In this document: piece after piece, positions 8,793-19,183 of the stretch
How positions within the stretch are numbered: position 1 is the first letter of the stretch
Layout: each line of letters begins with the position of its first letter
Source: an uncultured Clostridia bacterium
GTDB lineage: Bacteria; Bacillota; Clostridia; Christensenellales; Borkfalkiaceae
Assembly (NCBI GenBank): GCA_947624215.1
Contig: CANQJJ010000009.1
Location: 1-47,689, forward strand
Direction of reading: 5' to 3'
DNA: 47,689 nucleotides
Made by a program: the position numbers and the translations under genes
The notes under the pieces: model-generated
The model's input: the letters and a program-made list of their open reading frames with translations, nothing else
Database searches by the model: none
Told to the model about the DNA's origin: nothing

Positions 8793-8805
8793 TTTCTTTC
8801 CCTCC

Positions 8806-10023
8806 TTAGTCCTTATTCCTGCTGTCGAGCCAGAACTGGAACAACGTCAAAACGAAGATGATGACGGCAAGGAAGAAGCCGTAGGCAGCCCCTGCGCCGT
8901 AAGACTTGACGTCGCCCACAAGGCCGTACTTGTAGATGAGTGCCACGAAGCCCGAGACGTTCGGGAATCCTGCCGATGCCGACGACGTCGACATGAGCAG
9001 TTCGGGTTCCGCGTAGATCTGCAAGCCGCCGATGACGGAAGTGACGATGTTGTAGAAGATGGTGGGATACAGGTCGGGCATGGTGACCTTCCAGAAGATC
9101 TGCCAGCCGTTCGCACCGTCGATCTCGGCCGCTTCCTTGGTCGCGGCGTTGACGCCCGAGAGACCTGCAACGTAGAGGATGATGGTGCCGCCGAGGCCCT
9201 TCCACACCGACATGATGACGATGACGGTCTTGGAGAGCAAGCCCTGGCACCAGAACGGATCTCTCATGAAGGCGGAGGTATCTTCCGTAGGCTGGATGCC
9301 TGCGATGTCACACCACGAATAGCCGATATTCGTGCCCTCGGGGATCCACACAAAGCCCTTGTTGCCGCCCGCGCCCGTGATGTCGGGGTATGTATAATCC
9401 TTAAGGCCGAGCAGCGTGTTCATGACGCCGTCGGTACGGAACATGATCTTGAAGGTATACACGATCGCGATGGCCGACGCGACGCAGGGGAGATAATACA
9501 GCACTCTGAAGAGATTGCCGCCCCTGATGTCACGGGACATGCAGACCGCGAAGAACACCGAGAGGATCATACCGATCGGGATGCCGATCATGTAGAAGAC
9601 GGTATTGAAGAGGTACCGCCCCATTTCGTTCATGACGATCCCCTGCGCACCCAGCGAGGTGGTCGTGCCGTTTGCCTCGTGGAAGAGCTGATAATACCAG
9701 TGTGCAGCGCCCCATTCACCCGTGTTGATGAATTCACCGTAATGCGCAACAGCGTCCATCAGGGAGCCGTCGACATTCGTGAACTTGGTGAACGAGAGCA
9801 GGAACGCGAGGATGAAGGCGTAGTAGACGAACCAAACCGTGCCGATGATCAGCGGGAGGCAGAAGATCCAACCCCACAGATTATCCTGCAACTTCGCCTG
9901 GTTGATGCGTCTCTTAGGCTTTTCGGGGACCGCAGCTTCCGCAACGATTTCGCTTTCGGCGGAGACCGCGGGCTCAGCGTCTAAGGCCGCTTCATCAACG
10001 CTTGCTTGAATATTTTCTTGCAT
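8806..10023 (-). CDS. Carbohydrate ABC transporter permease, MalF type
   Basis: This 405-residue partner permease has an acidic N-terminal tail of about 45 residues, then hydrophobic helices. The EAA docking loop EAAEIDGANGWQIFWKVTMP is present and is followed by DLYPT, as in the LacF/UgpA family. Between the third and fourth helices there is an extracytoplasmic stretch of roughly 70 residues (FRTDGVMNTLLG to PFWCQG) that is longer than usual and could contact the unusually large binding protein. The start follows TAAGGAGGAG. The gene sits between the binding protein (93-bp gap with a hairpin) and the MalG-type permease (13-bp gap), so it is part of one operon read from 13371-13399. Confidence 0.92.
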   Translation of the reverse strand: MQENIQASVDEAALDAEPAVSAESEIVAEAAVPEKPKRRINQAKLQDNLWGWIFCLPLIIGTVWFVYYAFILAFLLSFTKFTNVDGSLMDAVAHYGEFINTGEWGAAHWYYQLFHEANGTTTSLGAQGIVMNEMGRYLFNTVFYMIGIPIGMILSVFFAVCMSRDIRGGNLFRVLYYLPCVASAIAIVYTFKIMFRTDGVMNTLLGLKDYTYPDITGAGGNKGFVWIPEGTNIGYSWCDIAGIQPTEDTSAFMRDPFWCQGLLSKTVIVIMSVWKGLGGTIILYVAGLSGVNAATKEAAEIDGANGWQIFWKVTMPDLYPTIFYNIVTSVIGGLQIYAEPELLMSTSSASAGFPNVSGFVALIYKYGLVGDVKSYGAGAAYGFFLAVIIFVLTLFQFWLDSRNKD

Positions 10024-10071
10024 GGATTCTCCTCCTTATAGATTCTTCTTTTTCTCTAAGCCAAGGGATCT

Positions 10072-10096
10072 CCCCCTCCCCTTGCGGGGAAGGGGG
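10072..10096 (-). terminator. Intercistronic hairpin in the ABC operon
   Basis: On the mRNA strand a C-rich arm and a G-rich arm (CCCCCTTCCCC and GGGGAGGGGG) can pair around GCAA, between the binding-protein and permease genes. There is no T-run. Such hairpins often protect or attenuate, giving more binding protein than permease; that role is inferred here. Confidence 0.5.
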
Positions 10097-10116
10097 CCCT
10101 TCGGACATGTTGCGGT

Positions 10117-13089
10117 TTAACGGAGCGAGTTGAGCTCGTTCTGGATGGACATCTCGAGGTCTGTCTGGACCTTTTCGGCAACGAAGAAGCAGAAGAACGC
10201 GGGAGTGTAGAACGACTTGACGTTCTTATCATTGAGATTGCTCGTGACGATGGAGCTGAGCGTTCCGGTGAGAGGCGCCTGCTGGCGATAGGTCAAGGAG
10301 GTACCGTCACGCATGGAGATGTCGTTGATCCACGTCATGTCGTAGGTGTACATTGCAGAGTCGCGGACGGCGTTGACGCCATACTGCATACGGAGCTGCA
10401 TGTCGCGGTCGGCATAGGTGTAGGCCGTCATCTTGAGGACCTTCATCGCAGCCGCACGGCGGGCAAGTTCACCGGTGAGGAGACCGCCGACGCCGCCGAT
10501 CACCTGGTCGTTGAACTGTTCGTCCCATCTGAGCGGGACATCGGTGTTGTCATTCATCTTGTAGCCGGGGATGACGCCGTTGGGATAGTATTTATCCATG
10601 AACTGCTTCACGGTGAGGCCTGCATCTTCGTGCTTTGCGGCAGAAGAGGTGTTGAGTTGCTCGACGACGGAGAGATATGCTCTCCAGATCGTGTCGGCTT
10701 CCTTCACGCCGTCGGGATCGGTCTCGAGGCCTTCCTTGCCTTCCACCCAATACTTGGTGGTGGAGAAGCCTTCGGGGGTGATCATGTCGGAGAAGGAACC
10801 GTTCTCGGCAAGCTCGGCGCTCTGGTAGTTGGCGAACTCAACGCACTGCTGTTTGAAGTTGGGGAGCTGTGCGCCGCCGAGGCAGAGGTCGTGCTGGGCC
10901 TTCTGGTCTGCGGAGAGCGTCATGATGAGGTCGGCGCAGCCTTGCAGTTTCCACTCGGCGTCCTTGTTGGTCTTGGCGAGGTTGGCAACTTCCTGGTTGA
11001 GGGCGAAGCCGACGGAGTCCATACGGGCGCCCCACTTATCCTGGCGGATCATCTGGTTCTGCGCGATCTGCTCGCTGGTATAAGCCTTCATGCCGGCCTC
11101 GACGTTCTTGTTGCCATAGCTGTACTTGGAGACATTGTAGAATGCGTCCTTGACTTCGGAATAGAGCGCATACTGTTCACCGACGGGAACAGTCATGGAG
11201 CGCCATTCGCAGAAGGTCTGCTCTACGCCCGTATCGGAGTTGACCTGATAGACGGGGGATTCGTTCTTGGTCTTGTTATCCCACGTACCTGCGCCGTAGA
11301 AGATGCAGGCGCCGTTACGGAAGAGCGACCAGCCATTATCGTCCTTTTCCTTGTTGACGGCACGGGCATTGCCGGAGTTGCCGTTCCAGTCGGAACCGTA
11401 GGCGAGGAAGGCGCCGAATGTCTCGATGAAGCGCTGGGAGTTGACGCCGTATTGCACGTCGACGTTCTCATACTCGCCGTTCAAGCGGAGCTTGGGAACT
11501 TTCTCGGTGATGGTGCCGCCCTTACTGTTGGGATCGACGCTCATTCTGTCGTGGGAGACGCCGCCGTTGGAGTAATCATACTCGCCGGCAGAGATCTTTC
11601 TGTCGTAGGCGACGCTGTCCGTAGCCTTCGCGTTGATGGCGACGTCGGAGGCAAGGTTGATGAAGTTGGCGTCGTTGCCTGCGAGCCAAGGCAGGAGATA
11701 CAGGGTCGGGTTGGGAGCGCCCTCGTATTGGTCGTTGCCGAACACGGCTTCACGGCTCTCAACGCCCATCTTCTGTACGCCGCTCGTGCCCTTCAGAGCA
11801 TTCTGGAAGTCGGCGTCGTAGGATGCCTTCGTGGAATCCTGCACAGCGCGGAAGTTGAAGGTGTTGCAGAAGTAGGTGACCGCCCAGGTGAGCGCGCCGT
11901 ATTCCGCATAGGTGAAGGTGACATGCCCGATGTTGGTATCATAGGGAGCGTTCTTGTCGAGCTCGTCCTTGGTATGCTTCGTGCCTGCCGCATCCGTCCA
12001 CTCATCGGGGACTTCGAAGGTGTCGCCGGGGAAGCCGGGGATGGTGACGACGTAGCCCTGGCCCTCGGTGTACTCTTCCACCGCCTTCGCAACGGGGTCG
12101 CCGCCGGCGAGCGCCGTCTGATAGTCGGGGAATGCGTAGAAGTTGTAGGGCTTATACACGGTCGGGATGCCGATGTTGATCAGAGGCGCATCCTCGCCTG
12201 CCTTGAACGTGCCCGTTCTCTCGTCACCGGTCAGAGGATCGATGTAGTGGAATTTGCTGTAATCGACGTCGACAGCATAGGTGACGACGCCCGTGTCCTT
12301 GGTGCCCGTGTAGGTGTTGAGGGCGGGGTTGTCGACGGCGCCCTTGACGGAACGGGGCGTCGTGGCCTTGGTCGTCGTGTAGGCGTGCTTCAAAGCGTCG
12401 GAGAAATATCTGCCGTTGAAGCCCATCGTGAAGTTAGAGTAGTCCTTGGGAAGGCCGTAAACGCCGACTTCGGTGCCGTTGCCGGTGGTGTAGAACCCGC
12501 CGTGAGCTGCCTTCTGCCCGGTGAGGCCGATCTCTTCGCCTTCCTTATAGTAAGCGAGGGAATCGCCCATTGCATACTTGCCGGCAGTCTCGGCTGCTTC
12601 GTTGTAGCCATAGAATGCAAGCACGTCTTGCCAAATGTTCTGGATGTTGGCGACGTTCTCTTCATAGTCGGCACCCGTGGAGGCGTTGATGAATGTGGAG
12701 AGGTCCATGACCCTGCCGCGCTGCGCCCAGCTCTTGACGTTCTTGGGCTGGATGTAGACGATGTCGGCCGCCTTGCCGCGGACGAAGTTGTTGTTGAGCT
12801 GCGTGAAGTAGCCGTCGCGGTCGGACATGGACTCGAACTTCACCGAGATCTCCTTGTCTTCTGCAAGGATGCCCTGCTGGCGAAGCTTCTGGGTGTATTC
12901 CTTTGCCCAAGTGTCGCAGATCTGTTTGTTCGTTGCCGCGTCCGTTGCGTCGCAGAAGATGCTGACGGTGACCGTCGTCACAGGGTCGACCGAAGAGCCG
13001 CAACCTGCAAAGGCAGCCGCGGTCCCGGCCACCATGACGGCAGACAGGGCAACGAGAGAAACGTTTCTGACCAGTTTCTTCTTGTTCAT
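10117..13089 (-). CDS. Extracellular sugar-binding lipoprotein, unusually large (990 aa)
   Basis: This is the substrate-binding component of the ABC importer encoded downstream. It has a lipoprotein signal peptide with lipobox FAGC and predicted lipidation at C30. The following pattern (VTVSIFCDATDAATNKQICDTWAKEY, then RGKAADIVYIQPKNVKSWAQRG) matches the first lobe of family 1 solute-binding proteins. Classical members are 400-550 residues; this one is about twice as long, with inserts rich in Tyr, Asn and Asp that may shape a large or polymeric ligand site. The start is set by the ribosome site before ATG 13089. The promoter lies about 280 bp upstream, giving a long leader. The ligand is not deducible; the nearby GH43 gene suggests a plant-type oligosaccharide. 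Confidence 0.85.
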   Translation of the reverse strand: MNKKKLVRNVSLVALSAVMVAGTAAAFAGCGSSVDPVTTVTVSIFCDATDAATNKQICDTWAKEYTQKLRQQGILAEDKEISVKFESMSDRDGYFTQLNNNFVRGKAADIVYIQPKNVKSWAQRGRVMDLSTFINASTGADYEENVANIQNIWQDVLAFYGYNEAAETAGKYAMGDSLAYYKEGEEIGLTGQKAAHGGFYTTGNGTEVGVYGLPKDYSNFTMGFNGRYFSDALKHAYTTTKATTPRSVKGAVDNPALNTYTGTKDTGVVTYAVDVDYSKFHYIDPLTGDERTGTFKAGEDAPLINIGIPTVYKPYNFYAFPDYQTALAGGDPVAKAVEEYTEGQGYVVTIPGFPGDTFEVPDEWTDAAGTKHTKDELDKNAPYDTNIGHVTFTYAEYGALTWAVTYFCNTFNFRAVQDSTKASYDADFQNALKGTSGVQKMGVESREAVFGNDQYEGAPNPTLYLLPWLAGNDANFINLASDVAINAKATDSVAYDRKISAGEYDYSNGGVSHDRMSVDPNSKGGTITEKVPKLRLNGEYENVDVQYGVNSQRFIETFGAFLAYGSDWNGNSGNARAVNKEKDDNGWSLFRNGACIFYGAGTWDNKTKNESPVYQVNSDTGVEQTFCEWRSMTVPVGEQYALYSEVKDAFYNVSKYSYGNKNVEAGMKAYTSEQIAQNQMIRQDKWGARMDSVGFALNQEVANLAKTNKDAEWKLQGCADLIMTLSADQKAQHDLCLGGAQLPNFKQQCVEFANYQSAELAENGSFSDMITPEGFSTTKYWVEGKEGLETDPDGVKEADTIWRAYLSVVEQLNTSSAAKHEDAGLTVKQFMDKYYPNGVIPGYKMNDNTDVPLRWDEQFNDQVIGGVGGLLTGELARRAAAMKVLKMTAYTYADRDMQLRMQYGVNAVRDSAMYTYDMTWINDISMRDGTSLTYRQQAPLTGTLSSIVTSNLNDKNVKSFYTPAFFCFFVAEKVQTDLEMSIQNELNSLR

Positions 13090-13370
13090 TCCTAATACCT
13101 CTTATAAAAATTTTTTGCGTACAATCCTCGGCGGAAGCATTCGCCCTGCTTCTTGCGGCCCGCGCGTTTGGGGGAGGCGCGGCTTTGGGAAACACGGGAA
13201 GGCTTCGGCGTTCGGCCAATGACTCCTTCGTGCCGGCATAAAACAAAAAAGTACCCGCTAAGATCTTTTTGTGCACCTCTTGCGCATGCAAGAAAAAAGT
13301 GCGCGAAAAAATAGCGAATACTCCTCTATTCCATGACTTTCCCCCCGTCGTCATTTCTTGTACTACTGCA

Positions 13371-13399
13371 ATCATAGCACTCTTTTTTTGGCTTGTCAA
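13371..13399 (-). promoter_or_regulatory. Promoter of the sugar ABC operon
   Basis: Minus-strand TTGACA (13394-13399), a 17-bp A-rich spacer and TATGAT (13371-13376). The predicted transcript start near 13364 leaves a leader of about 275 nt. Confidence 0.75.
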
Positions 13400-13488
13400 G
13401 GGGTAAGAAACATTTTTTTTGTGAAATTTTCATCTTTTTTTCTTGTTTTTTTGGGCGATTTCACCAAAAACTATTTTTTTCGATCATG

Positions 13489-13524
13489 AAAAACCCCCGC
13501 GAAGCCATATATCTTCCGCGAGGG
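13489..13524 (-). terminator. Terminator of the ftsH-par-acetyltransferase operon
   Basis: On the minus strand CCCTCGCGGAAG pairs with CTTCGCGGGGG around ATATATGG and is followed by five T. It is the first strong terminator past the acetyltransferase stop. Confidence 0.75.
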
Positions 13525-13610
13525 CGCCTGCTTTTTTTCCATATCTTGTGTTTTTGCCGGATCTTACGGCGTTTTTTTTCGGATCTTTTGGCGCGTCCGC
13601 ATCTTGCTCC

Positions 13611-13660
13611 TGCCGAATTTTGCCGAATTTTGGCGAATCTTGCCAAATTTTGCCGAATTT
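13611..13660. repeat. Five 10-bp tandem repeats with phased AATTT tracts
   Basis: Five consecutive 10-bp units read tgccgaattt, tgccgaattt, tggcgaatct, tgccaaattt, tgccgaattt. The A/T tracts recur once per helical turn, an arrangement expected to curve DNA. They lie just past the acetyltransferase stop. Confidence 0.8.
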
Positions 13661-13696
13661 ATTGCCGCGGCCGTATCCTGCGGCCTTTTTTGCCGC

Positions 13697-15115
13697 TCAC
13701 ATCTCGGGCGTGCGGTAGAAATAGTAGAAGGTCCCGTCTTCGCCGCAGGGACGCATCCCGGCCGCTTCGAGCATTGCGCGCGAGCGCGTGTTCTCTTTAT
13801 AGCATTTCGCCTCGACGACCTCGAGATTCATGCGCGAGAAGGCGTAATCGGTATATCCGCGCACGGCCTCGCGGGCGTAGCCCATGCCCTCGAACTCGGG
13901 CAGAAGGCGCACCCCGATCTCCGCGCGGGCGTCGTATCCAAAGCGGTGCAAGACCACTTCGCCCACCACCATGTCCGAAAGATACACTCCCAAAGGCATT
14001 TCGTGCCGCTTGGAAAAGTCCTCGCGGGCACTGCGGAGAAAGTAGGAGTCGGCGGGCTTTTTCTTCCTGTCCGTGCGCCAATCGTAGCCCCAATATTTGT
14101 TGCGCTCCACGTTGCCCGCCAGCCGCGCATACGCCGCCTTGTCCGCGTCCGCAACGGGTTTGAGGACGAGCCGCTCTGTCTGGACGGTGGGCAGGCGCAT
14201 AATGAAGTCGATGGCGCGCTTGGGCGTGACGTTGAACTTATCCACGAGCTCGCAAGGGCCGTATTGCAGCTTGGATTTTCTGAGGCCGAGGTCGCCCGCG
14301 TCGTCCATGCGGTTGAGGTAGCGGACACCTTCGCCGCAAAAGGCCAGCGCAAACTGCTGCGCGAGGAAGGGATAGACGCCCTCGTAGCCGCGGAGGGCTT
14401 TTTCGATGTGCACGACGAGCATGTCGCCGCACCGCTCCCCCGCCGAAAAGCCGACGATCTCTCCCCCGGCGGTCAGGATCCCCGCGCGCATGTTGAGCTC
14501 CCCGAGGCGCCCGAGGACCTCATAGACCTCGTCGAGCTCCTCGTCCGCGAGCAGATCGTTTTTGGCCCGCTGGGTGCTCTCATAGGCATGCAAGAACGCG
14601 TCGACGGCACCCATGTCCGAGGGAGAGGCTTCGAAAAACTTCCAATCGGGATACAGCCGCCCGAATTTCCGCACATGGTTGCGCTGCCCCGCATACTTCT
14701 TCCCGGGGTAAGTTTTGAAGTCGTCGGCAAGGTAGAGATAGTCGCGCCAGCGGCGGTTGTTGGTGATGAGCATCTCGGCATACCGCGCCGTCATGAGGGG
14801 CAGGCGCTCCCGCGGGACATTGGTATAATGGATGCGCTCGCCCGTCTCCCTGCACTGCTCCTCGAGCGCCGCGACGGCCGCCATCTCCCGCGAGGGATCC
14901 CCCGCTAACGAGAGCGGGAAGTGATAGTAGCATTTGCCCGCGAAAAATTCCCGCAAAACAAGGCAATCCTCCACGATGGCGTAGGAGGGCTTCAAGGCGT
15001 CGTACCACATGTATTGGAACCCGAGCGAGAAGTCACCCATGTGCCTCGTCTGGGCGGCAAAGTAAGGCGCGAGCGCCTGCATATTCTCTTTTTCTATCGG
15101 CTTGAACGAAATCAT
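13697..15115 (-). CDS. DUF2156-GNAT fusion acyltransferase
   Basis: This 472-residue protein joins two acyltransferase-fold parts. Residues 1 to about 290 (MISFKPIEKENMQALAPYF, then GDFSLGFQYMW, KKYAGQRNHVRKF, MDDAGDLGLRKSKLQYGPCELVDKF) resemble the DUF2156 domain, related to the C-terminal transferase of phosphatidylglycerol lysyltransferases. Residues from about 305 (TVQTERLVLKPVADADK) to the end form a RimJ/RimL-type GNAT N-acetyltransferase with a GMGYAREAVRG acetyl-CoA loop. Substrates are unknown. The ATG at 15115 is the first in-frame ATG after the parB stop; its ribosome site is weak (GGAGGGGG is about 15 bp away). It follows parB by 83 bp and probably shares its transcript. Confidence 0.8.
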   Translation of the reverse strand: MISFKPIEKENMQALAPYFAAQTRHMGDFSLGFQYMWYDALKPSYAIVEDCLVLREFFAGKCYYHFPLSLAGDPSREMAAVAALEEQCRETGERIHYTNVPRERLPLMTARYAEMLITNNRRWRDYLYLADDFKTYPGKKYAGQRNHVRKFGRLYPDWKFFEASPSDMGAVDAFLHAYESTQRAKNDLLADEELDEVYEVLGRLGELNMRAGILTAGGEIVGFSAGERCGDMLVVHIEKALRGYEGVYPFLAQQFALAFCGEGVRYLNRMDDAGDLGLRKSKLQYGPCELVDKFNVTPKRAIDFIMRLPTVQTERLVLKPVADADKAAYARLAGNVERNKYWGYDWRTDRKKKPADSYFLRSAREDFSKRHEMPLGVYLSDMVVGEVVLHRFGYDARAEIGVRLLPEFEGMGYAREAVRGYTDYAFSRMNLEVVEAKCYKENTRSRAMLEAAGMRPCGEDGTFYYFYRTPEM

Positions 15116-15198
15116 ACGATATGATACATGACCGAACCCCCTCCGAGGGAGGGGGATGAAGGGTCTCAGATGAATTTGGTGGCACCCATGTCCGCGAT

Positions 15199-16068
15199 CT
15201 ACTTGATGTTCTCCAATATATCGAGCAACTCGGAGATGCGTTCGAGGTCGTCGCGGGAGTAATAATCGATGTAGATGCGCCCCTTCTTTTCCGTCCCGAT
15301 GAGGGAGACTTTGGTCCCGAGGTTGGTGCGCAGCCGTTCGACGAAGTGTTTGAGTTCGATGCTCGTTTTCAGGTTTTTCCGCTCCTTCTCGCGCGCGAGC
15401 ACCTCGGGCGGGTTGAGCTCTTGCTTTACGGCCCGCTCGGTCTCCCGCACGGAGTAGCCGTTCTTGATGCACGCCTCGGCGAGGCGCACCTGTGCGTCCT
15501 TGGGAAGGGGCACGAGACTGCGCGCATGGCCCGCGGAGAGCTTGCCCGCGCGTACCATGTCGACGACCTCGTCTGCGAGCGTGAGCAGGCGGAGGGTATT
15601 GGCGATGGCGGGGCGGGATTTGCCGAGCTGTTCGGCAAGGGCCTCCTGCGTGAGCCCGTAGTCCTCCATGAGCTTTTTCATCGCGTAGGCCGCCTCGATG
15701 GGATTGAGGTCTTCGCGCTGTAAGTTCTCGATGAGGGCGAGCTCGCGGATGCGGCGTTCGTCGAGTTCGCGGATGATGACGGGCACCCGTTCGAGCCCTG
15801 CGAGCCGTGCGGCACGGTAGCGGCGCTCCCCCGCGACGATCATGTAGGTCCCGTCCCCGTTGCGGTTGACGACAATGGGCGAGATGACGCCGTGCTCGCG
15901 GATGGAATTTGCGAGATCGTTCAGCGCATTCTCGTCGAATGCCTTTCGCGGCTGGTCGGGATTGGGAAAGATCTCGGAGAGCAGCAGCTCCGCCGTTCTC
16001 CCCGTGACCGCCGTATCCTCCACGCCGCCCTCAAACAGTGCGGACAGCCCCCTCGATGCTTTCGCCAT
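15199..16068 (-). CDS. parB: Chromosome-partitioning protein ParB (Spo0J)
   Basis: This 289-residue protein is a centromere-binding CTPase clamp. The CTP-binding box GERRYRA is at residues 80-86, ENLQREDLNPIEAA at 114-127 and the helix-turn-helix that reads parS at about 139-162 (LTQEALAEQLGKSRPAIANT). The C-terminal dimerisation segment is rich in charged residues, and the length is normal for Firmicutes Spo0J. ATG 16068 is preceded by GGACGGGGAGAA and lies 3 bp past the parA stop, so the two are co-translated. Two parS sites are at 19069-19084 and 19112-19127. It should load onto these sites and recruit condensin near the origin. Confidence 0.95.
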   Translation of the reverse strand: MAKASRGLSALFEGGVEDTAVTGRTAELLLSEIFPNPDQPRKAFDENALNDLANSIREHGVISPIVVNRNGDGTYMIVAGERRYRAARLAGLERVPVIIRELDERRIRELALIENLQREDLNPIEAAYAMKKLMEDYGLTQEALAEQLGKSRPAIANTLRLLTLADEVVDMVRAGKLSAGHARSLVPLPKDAQVRLAEACIKNGYSVRETERAVKQELNPPEVLAREKERKNLKTSIELKHFVERLRTNLGTKVSLIGTEKKGRIYIDYYSRDDLERISELLDILENIK

Positions 16069-16071
16069 GAC

Positions 16072-16827
16072 CTATTCTCCCCGTCCTTTCAAAAATTCAT
16101 CTCCGAGCGCCTCGTAGGCACGTGTCCCGAGACACTTTCCGTCATACCCGATCGCGGGCATGCCCCCCTCCGATGACTCCGCGAGCCTTGTACTGCGCGG
16201 AATGACCGTCTGAAAAACGCACTCCCCGAACAGCCGCGCTGCCGCGTCTTTTGCATGCTTTGCGGAGGCCGCCCTGACGTCGTACATCGTGAGGAGTGCC
16301 CATGCGGGCCCGAGCCCGCCGTTCAGGTGCCGCCGCACGAGCGACACGGTATTCAAAAGACTTTCCAGCATGCCGCCGTCCGTCCCCTCCCCCGATACGG
16401 GCACGATGACCCCGTCGGAGGCCGTCAGCGCGTTGATGGTGAGAAGTCCCAGCGAGGACGGGCAGTCGAGAAAAATGTAGTCATACTGCCCGCGCACGCC
16501 GCCGAGGGCCGCCCGCAGCGCCTGTTCGCGCCCGCTCCGATAGATGAGCTCCTGTTCGGCGTGGGCAAGCCCCTCGGAAGGGACCAGCCAAATGCCCGCG
16601 GCGGTCTCTCTTGTGCACGCCGCAATGTCCTCTCCGTCGAGGAGCACGTCATACACCGAGCCCGCAACTTCTCCCGCACCCAACCACTTTGTCGTCGCTG
16701 CGTCGGGGGACAGATCGACCGCGAGAACGCGCTTTCCGCGCAATGCGAGCGCCGCCGCGAGATTGACGCACGAGGCCGTCTTCCCGACCCCTGCCTGTTG
16801 ATTCGAAAACGAAAAGACCCTACCCAT
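16072..16827 (-). CDS. parA: ParA/Soj-family protein with substituted ATPase residues
   Basis: This 251-residue protein aligns without gaps through its N-terminus to B. subtilis Soj. The Walker A lysine and threonine (K16, T17) and the Walker B stretch DYIFLDCPSSLGLLTINALTASD are kept. Three residues that define the family are changed, in Soj numbering: the signature lysine K11 is Q, G12 is A, and the catalytic aspartate D40 is S (VDLSPDAATT instead of VDIDPQGNAT). Nucleotide binding may remain but dimerisation and hydrolysis should be impaired. ATG 16827 is preferred over the GTG at 16839: the protein then starts MGRVFSF like Soj's MGKIIAI, and GGGGTG lies upstream. It sits 51 bp after ftsH and 3 bp before parB, in their operon. 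Confidence 0.9.
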   Translation of the reverse strand: MGRVFSFSNQQAGVGKTASCVNLAAALALRGKRVLAVDLSPDAATTKWLGAGEVAGSVYDVLLDGEDIAACTRETAAGIWLVPSEGLAHAEQELIYRSGREQALRAALGGVRGQYDYIFLDCPSSLGLLTINALTASDGVIVPVSGEGTDGGMLESLLNTVSLVRRHLNGGLGPAWALLTMYDVRAASAKHAKDAAARLFGECVFQTVIPRSTRLAESSEGGMPAIGYDGKCLGTRAYEALGDEFLKGRGE

Positions 16828-16878
16828 GTCTGCGATCACCCCGTTGCAACGTCATTTTCGCCTTTTGTTTTCCGTCAG

Positions 16879-18906
<2,028 letters not shown>

Positions 18907-18959
18907 ATTAGATCTCCTTTCAGATTTGCACGCGGGATACGCATGCGTGTGATAGATAT

Positions 18960-18988
18960 ATTGTACCACAAACGCGAGAAATTATCAA
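18960..18988 (-). promoter_or_regulatory. Promoter of the ftsH-parAB operon
   Basis: Minus-strand TTGATA (18983-18988), a 17-bp spacer and TACAAT (18960-18965). It lies between the TTG start of ftsH and the parS sites, so ParB spreading from parS could affect it. Confidence 0.75.
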
Positions 18989-19068
18989 GCATATCGCGGG
19001 AAATCTTTCCTGTATTTCATATTTCTCACACAGATTTCGCACGACATGTCGCGATTTTCCCCGAAAAA

Positions 19069-19084
19069 TGTTTCATGTGAAACT
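19069..19084. promoter_or_regulatory. parS: parS site, near-consensus
   Basis: TGTTTCATGTGAAACT matches the Firmicutes parS consensus TGTTTCACGTGAAACA at 14 of 16 positions and keeps the palindromic core arms GTTTCA and TGAAAC. Confidence 0.85.
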
Positions 19085-19111
19085 ACTGCCGAATTTTTTC
19101 TGAAAATTCGA

Positions 19112-19127
19112 TGTTTCACGTGAAACA
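19112..19127. promoter_or_regulatory. parS: parS site, perfect consensus
   Basis: TGTTTCACGTGAAACA is a perfect 16-bp palindrome and an exact parS consensus. It lies 43 bp from the weaker site and about 3 kb from parB, as expected for an origin-proximal ParABS system. Confidence 0.95.
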
Positions 19128-19154
19128 ATAGCGCGTGGGAAATTTACCCCTGAA

Positions 19155-19183
19155 TGTGGATAACCGTGTTCATATGTGGACAA
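19155..19183. promoter_or_regulatory. Two DnaA boxes next to parS
   Basis: TGTGGATAA (19155-19163) is an exact complement of the TTATCCACA DnaA box. TGTGGACAA (19175-19183) has one mismatch. Both have the same orientation, 20 bp apart. They could be a minor DnaA-binding site or titration site outside the main cluster at 25.8 kb. Confidence 0.65.

Larger units (their letters stand above)
13090..13696. other. Gene-free region: ABC operon leader, terminator, phased repeats
   Basis: From right to left on the minus strand it contains a 10-bp phased repeat (13611-13660), the terminator of the par operon (13489-13524), the promoter of the ABC operon (13371-13399) and a leader of about 275 nt before the binding-protein gene. 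I could not assign a known riboswitch to the leader. Confidence 0.7.
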
